Below, piece by piece: positions 45,279 through 54,027 of a stretch of 64,000 nucleotides of DNA. The DNA comes from Thioalkalivibrio sp. ALJ21 (GTDB lineage: Bacteria; Pseudomonadota; Gammaproteobacteria; Ectothiorhodospirales; Ectothiorhodospiraceae), in assembly GCF_000378605.1 (NCBI RefSeq), contig NZ_KB905155.1, forward strand, positions 558,001 through 622,000, read 5' to 3'. Position numbers and translations under genes: made by a program. Position 1 is the first letter of the stretch, and each line of letters starts with the position of its first letter. Below the pieces are notes generated by a model. The model had not been told where the DNA came from and did no database searches. It saw nothing but the letters and a program-made list of their open reading frames with translations.

Positions 45279-46483
45279 GCAAGATCGACTGGGCGGCGTT
45301 CCCGGATGCCCGCGGGCATTTCGGGCCTTATGGCGGGCGCTTTGTGTCCGAGACGCTGATGGGCGCGCTGGACGAACTGCAAAAGGCGTACGAGCAGTAC
45401 ATGGGCGATGCCGATTTCATGGCGGAGCTGGACCATGACCTGAAGCAGTTCGTCGGACGCCCCAATCCGCTGTATCACGCCGAGCGCCTTTCAAAGGAGC
45501 TGGCCGGGGCGCAGGTGTACTTCAAGCGGGAAGACCTGAACCACACCGGTGCGCACAAGGTGAACAACACCATCGGTCAGGCCCTGCTGGCCAAGCGCCT
45601 GGGCAAGACCCGGATCATCGCGGAGACCGGTGCCGGCCAGCATGGCGTGGCGACCGCGACCGTGGCCGCACGCCTGGGACTGGAGTGCGTGATCTACATG
45701 GGCGAGGAGGACACGCGCCGGCAGACCCCGAACGTCTTCCGCATGCGTCTGCTGGGGGCCGAGGTCGTCGCGGTGAAATCGGGTACGCGCACGCTGAAGG
45801 ATGCCCTGAACGAGGCGATGCGCGACTGGGTCACCAACGTCGACGACACCTTCTACATCATTGGCACCGTTGCGGGTCCGCACCCGTATCCGGCCATGGT
45901 GCGGGACTTCCAGGCCGTGATCGGCCGCGAGGCGCGGGCGCAGCACCTGGAGATGACCGGCAAGCTGCCGGATGCCCTGGTGGCCTGCGTAGGTGGGGGC
46001 TCCAATGCCATCGGGCTGTTCCATCCGTTCCTGGATGACGAGTCCGTGGAAATGATCGGTGTCGAGGCCGCGGGGGCGGGCATCGAGTCCGGCCGGCATT
46101 CGGCACCGCTTTGCGCCGGGCAGCCGGGCGTATTGCATGGCAACCGCACCTACCTGATGGAAGACGAGCACGGGCAGATCGTCGGGACCCACTCGGTCTC
46201 CGCCGGGCTCGACTATCCCGGAGTCGGGCCGGAACACGCCTGGCTGAAGGATACCGGCCGTGCGCGCTATGTCGCCGTGACCGATGACCAGGCGCTGGAA
46301 GGCTTTCATCGGCTCACGCGTACCGAGGGCATCATCCCGGCACTGGAAACCTCCCACGCCATCGCGCATGTCCTGGAGCTGGCACCGACCATGCGCCCGG
46401 ATCAGAGCATTATCGTCAACCTGTCGGGCCGGGGCGACAAGGACCTCAACACCGTGGCGGAACGCGAAGGAATCACGCTATGA
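45275..46483 (+). CDS. trpB: Tryptophan synthase beta chain (canonical, linked to trpA)
   Basis: A 402-residue PLP enzyme that makes tryptophan from indole and serine. The PLP lysine is Lys95 ([11 protein letters not shown]), the catalytic glutamate Glu117 ([10 protein letters not shown]), and the phosphate loop [10 protein letters not shown]. Overlaps of four bases with trpF upstream and trpA downstream show one operon. This copy carries the usual alpha-chain partner features; the other TrpB-like gene at 17900-19099 does not sit beside a trpA. The presence of both lets the reader compare them directly. Confidence 0.97.
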   Translation: MSKIDWAAFPDARGHFGPYGGRFVSETLMGALDELQKAYEQYMGDADFMAELDHDLKQFVGRPNPLYHAERLSKELAGAQVYFKREDLNHTGAHKVNNTIGQALLAKRLGKTRIIAETGAGQHGVATATVAARLGLECVIYMGEEDTRRQTPNVFRMRLLGAEVVAVKSGTRTLKDALNEAMRDWVTNVDDTFYIIGTVAGPHPYPAMVRDFQAVIGREARAQHLEMTGKLPDALVACVGGGSNAIGLFHPFLDDESVEMIGVEAAGAGIESGRHSAPLCAGQPGVLHGNRTYLMEDEHGQIVGTHSVSAGLDYPGVGPEHAWLKDTGRARYVAVTDDQALEGFHRLTRTEGIIPALETSHAIAHVLELAPTMRPDQSIIVNLSGRGDKDLNTVAEREGITL

Positions 46484-47313
46484 CCCGCATCGAGCAACGT
46501 TTTGCCAAGCTGCGGTCGGAGAACCGCGCCGCGCTGGTGCCCTATGTGACCGCGGGTGATCCGGAGCCGGCAGCCACCGTGCCGCTGATGCATGCGCTGG
46601 TGAAGGCGGGTGCCGACCTGATCGAGCTGGGGGTCCCGTTCTCCGACCCGATGGCGGATGGGCCGGTGATCCAGAAGGCCTGCGAGCGGGCGCTGCGCTA
46701 CGGCACGAGCCTGCGGGATGTGCTGGGCATGGTCGCCGAGTTTCGCAAGACCGACGTCGAGACGCCGGTGGTACTGATGGGCTATCTGAACCCGGTCGAA
46801 CGGATGGGCTACCAGACCTTTGCCGAAAAGGCCCGCGAGGCGGGGCTGGATGGGCTGCTCACGGTGGACCTGCCGCCCGAGGAATGCGACGACGTCGCGG
46901 GGCTGCTGGAAAACGCGCAGATCGCACCGATTTTCCTGGTGGCGCCCACCACCTCCGACGAACGCATTGCCCATGTGGCGCGCGCGGCGCGCGGGTTCAT
47001 CTACTACGTCTCGCTCAAGGGTGTGACCGGCTCGCAGACGCTGGATACCTCGGCGCTGGCCGCGCGCCTTGAGGCCATCCGCCAGCACACGGACCTGCCG
47101 CTGGGTGTGGGTTTTGGTATCCGCGATGCGGCGACGGCCGGACAGGTCGCGCGCGTGGCCGATGCCGTGGTCGTGGGCAGCGCGATCGTGCGCCTCGCCG
47201 AGGAATTCGACGGGGATCCGGTCGGCTTCGCTCATGCCGCGTCCGAAGTCGTCGCGGGGATGCGCGTAGAAATGGACCGCGTGCGCGCATCCGGCGTCGA
47301 GGCGTCGGTGTAG
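46480..47313 (+). CDS. trpA: Tryptophan synthase alpha chain
   Basis: A 277-residue TIM-barrel subunit that cleaves indole-3-glycerol phosphate and channels indole to TrpB. The catalytic glutamate is in [20 protein letters not shown] (about 46-65); the second catalytic residue, the aspartate, is in [11 protein letters not shown]. The phosphate-binding segment is GVGFGIRDA. Its ATG overlaps the trpB stop. A 35-base gap then leads to accD, so the operon probably continues. Confidence 0.97.
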   Translation: MTRIEQRFAKLRSENRAALVPYVTAGDPEPAATVPLMHALVKAGADLIELGVPFSDPMADGPVIQKACERALRYGTSLRDVLGMVAEFRKTDVETPVVLMGYLNPVERMGYQTFAEKAREAGLDGLLTVDLPPEECDDVAGLLENAQIAPIFLVAPTTSDERIAHVARAARGFIYYVSLKGVTGSQTLDTSALAARLEAIRQHTDLPLGVGFGIRDAATAGQVARVADAVVVGSAIVRLAEEFDGDPVGFAHAASEVVAGMRVEMDRVRASGVEASV

Positions 47314-47348
47314 TAGAATGCGGCGCTCGCAGGACTAAGGGATTCAGG

Positions 47349-48305
47349 ATGAGCTGGTTTGAAAAACTGATGCCTTCGCGCATCCGTACCGACAACAGCA
47401 GCAAGCGAGGAGTGCCCGAGGGGTTGTGGGTGCGCTGCGAGGGCTGCGACGCCACGCTGTATCGCCCCGAGGTGGAACGCAATCTGGATGTCTGCCCGAA
47501 ATGCGGGCATCACCGACGCATGAGTGCGCGGCGTCGGCTGGAGACCTTCCTCGACGAGGAGGGGCGCGAGGAAATCGCCGCCCAGATCGAATCTTCCGAT
47601 GTCCTGAAGTTCCGCGACTCCAAGAAATACAAGGACCGCCTGGTCGCCGCGCAGAAGGCGACCGGCGAACGTGACGCGCTGGTCGTCATGCAGGGCCGGC
47701 TGATGGGGCGCCCGCTGGTGGCCTCCGCCTTTGATTTCCGCTTCATGGGCGGATCCATGGGTTCTGCGGTGGGCGAGCGCTTTGTCCGCGGCGCCAACCG
47801 TTCCCTGGAGCAGCGTATCCCGCTGGTCTGCTTCAGTGCCTCCGGCGGGGCGCGGATGCAGGAGGCCTTGTTCTCGCTGCTGCAGATGTCCAAGACCAGC
47901 GCGGTGCTGGCGCGGATGCGCGAGGAGCGTATCCCGTTCATCTCGGTGATGACCGACCCCACGATGGGCGGCGTCTCCGCGAGCCTCGCGATGCTGGGTG
48001 ATGTGAATGTTGCGGAGCCCAACGCCCTGATCGGTTTCGCCGGTCCGCGCGTGATCCAGCAGACCGTGCGCGAGACGTTGCCCGAGGGGTTCCAGCGGTC
48101 CGAGTTCCTGCTCGAGCACGGGGCGGTCGACATGATCATTGAACGCGGCGAGATGCGTCGTCGTCTGGCCTCCGTGCTCGGCATGCTGACGCACGGGCCG
48201 GCCCCGGCCCCCGAGGCGCCTCCGGTCGAGGAAGAAGAGCCGGAGGTGGAAGTGATTCGCGCGGAGGACACCGGCGAATCGGCGGACGCCCCGCGCTCTA
48301 CCTGA
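47349..48305 (+). CDS. accD: Acetyl-CoA carboxylase carboxyltransferase beta subunit
   Basis: A 318-residue subunit that with AccA transfers the carboxyl group from biotin to acetyl-CoA in the first step of fatty acid synthesis. An N-terminal four-cysteine zinc finger ([18 protein letters not shown] then VCPKC, about 27-50) is intact, and the crotonase core has [18 protein letters not shown] and [16 protein letters not shown]. The last 30 residues are an acidic tail ([14 protein letters not shown]) longer than in E. coli. The folC gene starts eight bases after its stop. This trpA-accD-folC order is conserved. Confidence 0.96.
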   Translation: MSWFEKLMPSRIRTDNSSKRGVPEGLWVRCEGCDATLYRPEVERNLDVCPKCGHHRRMSARRRLETFLDEEGREEIAAQIESSDVLKFRDSKKYKDRLVAAQKATGERDALVVMQGRLMGRPLVASAFDFRFMGGSMGSAVGERFVRGANRSLEQRIPLVCFSASGGARMQEALFSLLQMSKTSAVLARMREERIPFISVMTDPTMGGVSASLAMLGDVNVAEPNALIGFAGPRVIQQTVRETLPEGFQRSEFLLEHGAVDMIIERGEMRRRLASVLGMLTHGPAPAPEAPPVEEEEPEVEVIRAEDTGESADAPRST

Positions 48306-48313
48306 TTCCACCC

Positions 48314-49645
48314 GTGCGCTACGCCACCCTGGCTGAATGGCTGGCCTTCCAGGAGCGATTGCACCCGGTGGGGATGGACCTCACCCTGGAGCGCATCGCC
48401 CTCGTCGCCGATCGGCTGGGCCTGCGGGGTCCGGGCACGCCCCGTACCGTCATTGTCGCGGGGACCAACGGCAAGGGCACGGTTACTACGCGCACGGCAG
48501 CGCTGTTGCAGGCACAGGGTCTGAAGGTCGGGCTGTTCACCTCGCCGCATTTGCTCCAGTACAACGAGCGCATTCGCCTTAACGGCATGCTGGCCTCGGA
48601 CGAAGACCTTTGCCGGGCATTCGAGGCGATTGATCAGGCCCGGGGTGACGATTCGCTGACCTATTTCGAGTTTGCGGCCCTGGCAGCGGCCTGGCTCTTC
48701 CGCGAGGCACGGGTCGACGTGCAGGTGCTGGAGGTCGGGCTCGGCGGGCGGCTGGATGCCGTGAACATCTGGGATGCGGATGTGGCGGCGGTTACCGCCG
48801 TGGACCTCGACCACCAGGCCTGGCTGGGTGATTCGCGCGAGGTAATCGGGCGCGAGAAGGCCGGCATCATGCGCGCTGGGCGCCTCGTGGCGCTCGGCGA
48901 GCTGTCGCCTCCGCAGAGCGTGCTGGACCATGCCCGGGCACTTGGATGCCGTACTGTCCGCCTGGGCCGCGATTTCGATCTCCTGGTCGAACAGGAACGG
49001 CTCGTCTGGCGCTGGAATGGCGCCCAGGTCGAGTGGAATGTCCCGCTGGCGCGCGGGCTTAGCGGCGCCGCCCTGGCGAACACCGCCACCGCGCTGGCCG
49101 TGGTTGAGTCGCTTGGGATGGGCACCGGGCTGAGTGCGGCCACCATGGAGCGTGCCCTGAAGGTGCGCCCGCCGGGCCGCCTGCAGCGCCTGAGTGGCTC
49201 GCCGGAATGGCTCCTGGACGTGGCGCACAACGGCCAGGCCGTCGCCGAGCTCGCCCGCTGGCTGCGCGAGAACCCGTCGGCCGGCCCGACCGTTGCGCTG
49301 GTCGCGGTGATGGCCGACAAGGATCGCAGTGCCATGTGGCGTGACCTGGATGGGCTGGTCGATACCTGGACTCCTGTACCGCTCGATCTCCCGCGTGCGC
49401 TTCCTGCGCCCGATCTGGCGGCGGAGCTGGAACAGGCGGGTCAGTCCGATGTGCGTCCGGCCGCCGGTATCCGGCAAGCGCTGCAACTGGCGACCGATTC
49501 GGCCGGTACCCAGGGGCGGTGCGTGGTGTTCGGTTCCTTTCACACGGTGGCGGCGGTTCTTGAACAGGCGCCGGATCTGGCTGCCGCGGCCTTGCGGGAA
49601 GCCGTCCCGGACGTGGCCGTAGTGGAAGAAGTCCCCCATGGCTAG
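48314..49645 (+). CDS. folC: Bifunctional dihydrofolate / folylpolyglutamate synthase
   Basis: A 443-residue Mur-ligase family enzyme that adds glutamate to folates. The P-loop is VAGTNGKGTVTTRTA (about 49-63); other blocks are LFTSPHLLQYNERIRLNG and EVGLGGRLDAVN. It makes dihydrofolate and extends polyglutamate tails, both in the cytoplasm. The start is GTG at 48314, eight bases after accD. The downstream SPOR-domain gene starts 102 bases after its stop. Confidence 0.95.
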   Translation: MRYATLAEWLAFQERLHPVGMDLTLERIALVADRLGLRGPGTPRTVIVAGTNGKGTVTTRTAALLQAQGLKVGLFTSPHLLQYNERIRLNGMLASDEDLCRAFEAIDQARGDDSLTYFEFAALAAAWLFREARVDVQVLEVGLGGRLDAVNIWDADVAAVTAVDLDHQAWLGDSREVIGREKAGIMRAGRLVALGELSPPQSVLDHARALGCRTVRLGRDFDLLVEQERLVWRWNGAQVEWNVPLARGLSGAALANTATALAVVESLGMGTGLSAATMERALKVRPPGRLQRLSGSPEWLLDVAHNGQAVAELARWLRENPSAGPTVALVAVMADKDRSAMWRDLDGLVDTWTPVPLDLPRALPAPDLAAELEQAGQSDVRPAAGIRQALQLATDSAGTQGRCVVFGSFHTVAAVLEQAPDLAAAALREAVPDVAVVEEVPHG

Positions 49646-49747
49646 GGGGATGCCGACGGATTCCCCCGTTTGCCTTGCCCGAGCAGGCGCCCGCGGCGTA
49701 AGGTCGCGGGGAAGACCCGATGCACGGGACGCCAATGCGCATATGGC

Positions 49748-50332
49748 ATGACCACCGATAATCCCATTCGTTTTCGCCTCACGGGCGCGGTAATCCTGAT
49801 CGTGATTGCCGTGATCTTTCTGCCGTGGCTGTTCGATGGCGCGGGCTACGAATACATGAGCGGTATCGATGACCCGGTGCCCGATGCCCCCACCTTTGCC
49901 GCCCCGGATATCGCGCTCCCGTCCGAGCGCGAGGCGGCGCCTGCGCGGCCCGAACGCGAGGGGGACGGCGAAAGCCGGATCGCCGATCTGCAGGCGGTGG
50001 AGAATGGTGGTGCCGAGGACGGCGAGGACGAGAGCGAGCCGAGTGATGTGGTGAGTCCCGAGCCGGTGCGGCAGGCCCCGGAATCGCGCGCGATTGACGC
50101 GGGATGGGCCGTCCAGGTGGGGAGCTACCGCGACGGAGACAATGCGCGCGAGGAAGAGGCACGCCTGCGCGATGCGGGTCTGCCGGCATTTATCGACGAG
50201 TCCGAGGCCGAGGGACGCAGTATCTATCGGGTGAAGGTGGGGCCCGTGGCGCAACGCGACGAAGCCCAGAAGCTGGGCGAGCAGTTGAAGGACGAGCTCG
50301 ACATTACCGGCATCGTGGTGACCTTCCCGTGA
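49748..50332 (+). CDS. SPOR-domain membrane protein (DedD-like)
   Basis: A 194-residue protein with a short cytoplasmic start, one membrane helix (about 13-29: VILIVIAVIFLPWLF), an acidic linker (about 35-115) and a C-terminal SPOR domain (about 118-194, WAVQVGSYRDGDNAREEEAR ... YRVKVGPVAQRDEA). SPOR domains bind denuded peptidoglycan at the division site, and DedD helps constriction in E. coli. The folC-dedD-cvpA-purF order matches gammaproteobacteria and supports the DedD identity, although the gene name is by position. The ATG at 49748 is chosen because it precedes the membrane helix directly. Confidence 0.88.
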   Translation: MTTDNPIRFRLTGAVILIVIAVIFLPWLFDGAGYEYMSGIDDPVPDAPTFAAPDIALPSEREAAPARPEREGDGESRIADLQAVENGGAEDGEDESEPSDVVSPEPVRQAPESRAIDAGWAVQVGSYRDGDNAREEEARLRDAGLPAFIDESEAEGRSIYRVKVGPVAQRDEAQKLGEQLKDELDITGIVVTFP

Positions 50333-50426
50333 GGCTTCGGCGCTACTCAAGCGTGGGCGAGCCCCTGCGAATTCCCGGTCGCTGCGGTACACTACGCAGC
50401 CTTTTCGCACCCGAAGTCCGCCGCGC

Positions 50427-51005
50427 GTGAACTGGATCGACCTGGTCATCATTGCCCTGATCGTTGTCTCGGGGCTCATCAGTCTGTTTCGTGGCTTCGT
50501 GCGCGAGTCGTTTTCGCTCGCGACCTGGATTGTGGGCATCTGGCTGGGTATTCGACATGCCGCCGAGGTCGCCGAAGTCCTGCCGCAGGCGCTGTCGGAT
50601 GCGACACTGCGCTTGGGGGTTGGCTTTGCCCTGATCTTTATCGCGGTGCTGATCGTGGGCGGCATCCTTGGAGTGCTGGCCAATCGGCTGGTGCGCGGTA
50701 GTGGCCTGACGGGTACGGACCGCTCTCTGGGTGTGATCTTTGGCCTGCTGCGCGGCGTGCTCCTGGTGGCGGTGCTGGTGTTTGCCGCCTCGCTGACGTT
50801 GATGCCGGAGGAGGGCTGGTGGGAGAACAGCCGCCTGATCCCCGAGTTCGAACGTCTGGTGGACTGGATGGTTGCGCAATTGCCCGACAGCTGGCAGGAA
50901 CAGATCGGCAGTCTGCTGGCCGATGATCCTGTCGAGCCCCCCGTGGATGAGCCGGCCAGTGAACCACCGGCCCCGGAAACCGAACCCCCCGCCGACCAAC
51001 GCTAG
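50427..51005 (+). CDS. cvpA: CvpA family membrane protein
   Basis: A 192-residue protein with four hydrophobic segments (about 5-25, 30-50, 68-88 and 105-125) and a disordered proline/glutamate tail (160-192). The start [23 protein letters not shown] is typical of CvpA, linked in E. coli to colicin V production and to envelope stress and bile resistance. The GTG start at 50427 is family-like. It is followed after 29 bases by purF, its standard partner. The acid tail [14 protein letters not shown] is likely cytoplasmic. Confidence 0.93.
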   Translation: MNWIDLVIIALIVVSGLISLFRGFVRESFSLATWIVGIWLGIRHAAEVAEVLPQALSDATLRLGVGFALIFIAVLIVGGILGVLANRLVRGSGLTGTDRSLGVIFGLLRGVLLVAVLVFAASLTLMPEEGWWENSRLIPEFERLVDWMVAQLPDSWQEQIGSLLADDPVEPPVDEPASEPPAPETEPPADQR

Positions 51006-51034
51006 TCGATCGCCTTGCTGGAGTCCTGAACCGT

Positions 51035-52543
51035 ATGTGTGGAGTAGTCGGAATCGTCGGGCGTGGCCCGGTGAATCAGCCGCTTTATGATGCCCTGCTG
51101 GTGTTGCAGCACCGTGGGCAGGATGCCGCCGGGATCGTGACCTGTGACGACGAGGGGCGGCTGCACCTGCGCAAGGACAACGGCCTGGTGCGGGACGTGT
51201 TCAACGACCAGCACATGCAGGGGCTGATCGGCAACATGGGCATTGGCCATGTGCGCTATCCGACCGCCGGCAGTTCCAGCTCCGCCGAGGCCCAGCCGTT
51301 CTACGTGAACTCCCCGTTCGGCATCACGCTCGGACATAACGGCAACCTGATCAATGCACGCGAACTGAAACAGGCCCTGTTTGCGACCGACCGCCGGCAT
51401 ATCAACACGGATTCCGACTCCGAGATCCTGCTGAACGTCTTCGCGCAGGAGCTCCTGCGCTATCTGGATAACGGCCTGACCGCCGACTCCGTGTTCAACG
51501 CGGTCGAACGCGTGCACGAGCGCGCCAAGGGCGCGTATGGCGTGGTCGCGATGATTGCCGGGCGCGGCCTGCTGGCCTTTCGTGACCCGAACGGGATTCG
51601 TCCGATCGTCTATGGCTCGCGTGAAGCCGAGGAGGGCGGGCGCGAATGGATGGTCGCCTCCGAGAGTGCCGCGCTGGAATCCCAGGGCTTCGAGCTGGAA
51701 CGCGACCTGGCGCCCGGGGAGGCGGTGTTCATTACGCCCGAGGGCGAGGTCTCGACACGCGTGTGCGCCGAGGACACCCAACTCAACCCCTGCATCTTCG
51801 AGCATGTGTACTTTGCCCGGCCCGATTCGGTGATCGACAACGTATTCGTGCACCGGGCGCGCATGCGCATGGGTACCGCGCTGGGCGAGAAGATCCGCCG
51901 CATCTGGCCGGATCACGACATCGACGTGATCGTGCCGATCCCCGATACCGGCCGCACCGTGGCGCTGGAGATGGCGCACGAACTGAACATCAAGTACCGC
52001 GAGGGGTTCATCAAGAACCGCTACATCGGCCGCACGTTCATCATGCCGGGGCAGACCAAGCGGAGGAAATCGGTCCGCCAGAAACTCAACGCGATCTCGC
52101 TGGAGTTTCGTGGCAAGAACGTGATGCTGGTGGACGACTCGATCGTGCGTGGAACCACCTCGCGCGAGATCGTGATGATGGCGCGCGAGGCCGGGGCCAA
52201 GAAGGTCTATTTCGCCTCCGCCGCCCCCCCGGTGCGTTACCCCAATGTCTATGGCATCGACATGCCCGCGGCGCATGAACTCATCGCCCACGGCAGAGAC
52301 GAACAGGAAGTATGCGAGGCGATCGCCGCCGACCGCCTGATCTACCAGGACCTGGAAGACCTGCAAAAGGCCGTGCGGCGGGGGAACCGGAACATCGAGA
52401 CCTTCGACTGCTCCGTGTTTACCGGCGAGTACGTGACCGGACTGCCCCCGGATTACCTCGAATACCTGGCCTCGCTGCGCGGCGAGGGACTGGTGAATAC
52501 GCCCGTGGCGGGCGAGGTGCTGGATCTGGCCAACAAGAAGTGA
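51035..52543 (+). CDS. purF: Amidophosphoribosyltransferase
   Basis: A 502-residue first enzyme of de novo purine synthesis, making phosphoribosylamine from PRPP and glutamine. The N-terminal nucleophile cysteine follows the initiator Met directly (MCGVVGIVG). Glutaminase blocks are [20 protein letters not shown] and GHNGNLINA; the PRPP loop is [17 protein letters not shown] (about 367-383). The usual cvpA-purF order is kept. No propeptide is present, and the PurF type with an Fe-S cluster is not indicated. Confidence 0.96.
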   Translation: MCGVVGIVGRGPVNQPLYDALLVLQHRGQDAAGIVTCDDEGRLHLRKDNGLVRDVFNDQHMQGLIGNMGIGHVRYPTAGSSSSAEAQPFYVNSPFGITLGHNGNLINARELKQALFATDRRHINTDSDSEILLNVFAQELLRYLDNGLTADSVFNAVERVHERAKGAYGVVAMIAGRGLLAFRDPNGIRPIVYGSREAEEGGREWMVASESAALESQGFELERDLAPGEAVFITPEGEVSTRVCAEDTQLNPCIFEHVYFARPDSVIDNVFVHRARMRMGTALGEKIRRIWPDHDIDVIVPIPDTGRTVALEMAHELNIKYREGFIKNRYIGRTFIMPGQTKRRKSVRQKLNAISLEFRGKNVMLVDDSIVRGTTSREIVMMAREAGAKKVYFASAAPPVRYPNVYGIDMPAAHELIAHGRDEQEVCEAIAADRLIYQDLEDLQKAVRRGNRNIETFDCSVFTGEYVTGLPPDYLEYLASLRGEGLVNTPVAGEVLDLANKK

Positions 52544-52553
52544 CGAGAGAGTA

Positions 52554-53147
52554 GTGACCTTGCCGAGTTTGCAGTGGATCGAACCGGTCGTGGAAGCGGC
52601 GCGGGAACAGGCGGGAAGCAGCGAAGGTTTGCCGGCGGTCGTGGTGCGCGTGGACCAGCAGCGCCTGTACGTGTGGGAAGACGGAAAGGTCACGGAAATC
52701 TTCGATGTCTCGACCTCCCAGCGCGGCATCGGGAACGAGAACGGCACCTACAAGACGCCCCTGGGGCTGCATCGTATTGCCGAGCGCTTCGGCGATGGTG
52801 CCGAGCGCGGCACCGTGTTTCGGGCGCGCGCGAACACCGGCGAGATCGCCGAGATCCTGACCGGCGAGGGCGAACGCAGCCGGCGCGACAACATCACCTC
52901 GCGCATCCTCTGGCTCGAAGGGCTTGAGCCTGGCCTCAATCGCGGGGGCAGCATCGACTCCTACCATCGCTACATCTACATCCACGGTACGGATGAAGAA
53001 GGGCGGATTGGCCAGCCGGCCTCCGAAGGCTGCGTGCGCATGCGCAACGACGAGGTCATCGAACTGTTTCCCCGCCTCCCGGTGGGGACCCTCGTCGTGA
53101 TCCTGAACGGCCCGGATTACGAAACCGGCCGTATCCTCCCGGTTTAA
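52554..53147 (+). CDS. L,D-transpeptidase (YkuD) family protein without a signal peptide
   Basis: A 197-residue protein. The YkuD catalytic site is SYHRYIYIHGTDEEG and later ASEGCVRM, with His144 and Cys160 as the catalytic pair. The core begins near VVVRVDQQRLYVWEDGKV. L,D-transpeptidases make 3-3 crosslinks or attach lipoproteins in the periplasm, but no signal peptide is seen: the first 25 residues are mixed and acidic. The start is GTG at 52554, ten bases after purF, perhaps with a different start missed. It is the last gene of the purF group. It may be exported by another route or act on a different substrate. Confidence 0.88.
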   Translation: MTLPSLQWIEPVVEAAREQAGSSEGLPAVVVRVDQQRLYVWEDGKVTEIFDVSTSQRGIGNENGTYKTPLGLHRIAERFGDGAERGTVFRARANTGEIAEILTGEGERSRRDNITSRILWLEGLEPGLNRGGSIDSYHRYIYIHGTDEEGRIGQPASEGCVRMRNDEVIELFPRLPVGTLVVILNGPDYETGRILPV

Positions 53148-53295
53148 CCCCCGTCCGACGGCCTCGCGCAGGCGAAGTCCGTCCTGTTCCAGAAATCCCT
53201 AATTTTCTAACAATTTCCGAGGGAACTCCGTCAGTATCGGACGGCTCTCACAATAACCTGCGTCTGGCGTACGTGAATTCACGGCAATCGCCTGA

Positions 53296-53367
53296 TATAA
53301 TCAGGGAATTATTCCTGACAACAACTGTCAGGTAAAAAGGGAATTATTCCTGACTCTGATTGTCAGG
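53296..53367 (+). promoter_or_regulatory. iscR promoter region with two IscR-type operators
   Basis: A perfect TATAAT at 53296-53301 serves as -10; the -35 is weak, as expected for a regulated promoter. Two copies of GAATTATTCCTGAC start at 53306 and 53341, each followed by seven bases and GTCAGG. GAC-N7-GTC is the spacing of type 1 IscR sites. The copies are 35 bases apart. They lie 80-150 bases before the IscR start, so negative autoregulation is likely. Confidence 0.7.
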
Positions 53368-53445
53368 AAAGGTGAACGGATTCGATTCTGTGAATGGATG
53401 TCGACCTCGACACGCACGATCACGGTTTCTCGGAGGCTTTAAGAC

Positions 53446-53925
53446 ATGAAACTCTCAACCAAGGGCCGCTACGCGGTGACCGCCATGATGGATCTCGCGA
53501 TCCATGATCGGGTGGGACCGGTGACCCTGGCCGACATCTCGCAGTGCCAGGGCATCTCGTTGTCCTATCTGGAACAACTGTTTGCAAAGCTGCGCAAGGC
53601 CGACCTGGTGGAAGGCGTGCGGGGTCCCGGCGGCGGTTACCGCCTGGCCAAACGTGCCGACCAGATCAGCATTGCCAACATCATTACGGCAGTCGACGAG
53701 TCGGTGGACGTGACCCGCTGCAAGGGCCACAAGGACTGCCAGGATGGCGAACGCTGCCTGACGCACGAGCTGTGGGATGATCTGAGCCAGCAGCTGTACG
53801 ACTTCCTGGACGGCATTACGCTGGCACAGTTTGCCAACCGTCCGGAAGTACAGAAGGTTGCTCGTCGTCAGGACGAGCGCCGCGGCGCGCGGCACCACTT
53901 CATCTTCCGTAACGACGCGGCCTGA
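53446..53925 (+). CDS. iscR: Fe-S cluster regulator IscR
   Basis: A 159-residue Rrf2-family regulator. The winged helix has [18 protein letters not shown] and the wing [10 protein letters not shown]. The [2Fe-2S] ligands are Cys92, Cys98 and Cys104 ([14 protein letters not shown]), the same positions as in E. coli IscR. With the cluster bound it should repress its own promoter; without it, it turns on iron-sulfur and stress genes. Normally iscS, iscU and iscA follow, but here a strong terminator comes 58 bases after the stop and then a convergent gene, so iscR stands alone in this locus. Confidence 0.95.
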   Translation: MKLSTKGRYAVTAMMDLAIHDRVGPVTLADISQCQGISLSYLEQLFAKLRKADLVEGVRGPGGGYRLAKRADQISIANIITAVDESVDVTRCKGHKDCQDGERCLTHELWDDLSQQLYDFLDGITLAQFANRPEVQKVARRQDERRGARHHFIFRNDAA

Positions 53926-53982
53926 TAGCGGCCGGACGACCCAGCGGCCCGGGGCTCCCGGCGCCGCCTCGGAAGACCTGGA

Positions 53983-54020
53983 GGCCCGACCGGATGCTGA
54001 ATCCGGCCGGGCCTTTTTTT
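53983..54020 (+). terminator. Rho-independent terminator after iscR
   Basis: GGCCCG-A-CCGGA, a 7-base loop (TGCTGAA), TCCGG-C-CGGGCC and a run of seven T (54014-54020). A classical strong terminator on the plus strand, placed between iscR and the convergent transglutaminase gene. Confidence 0.92.
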
Positions 54021-54027
54021 GTTGGGC

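Noticed and set aside
47510-50683. Very long minus-strand open frame opposite accD, folC and the SPOR gene
   Set aside because: It lies opposite three well-supported conserved genes, and has no family motifs; long antisense frames are common at high GC.
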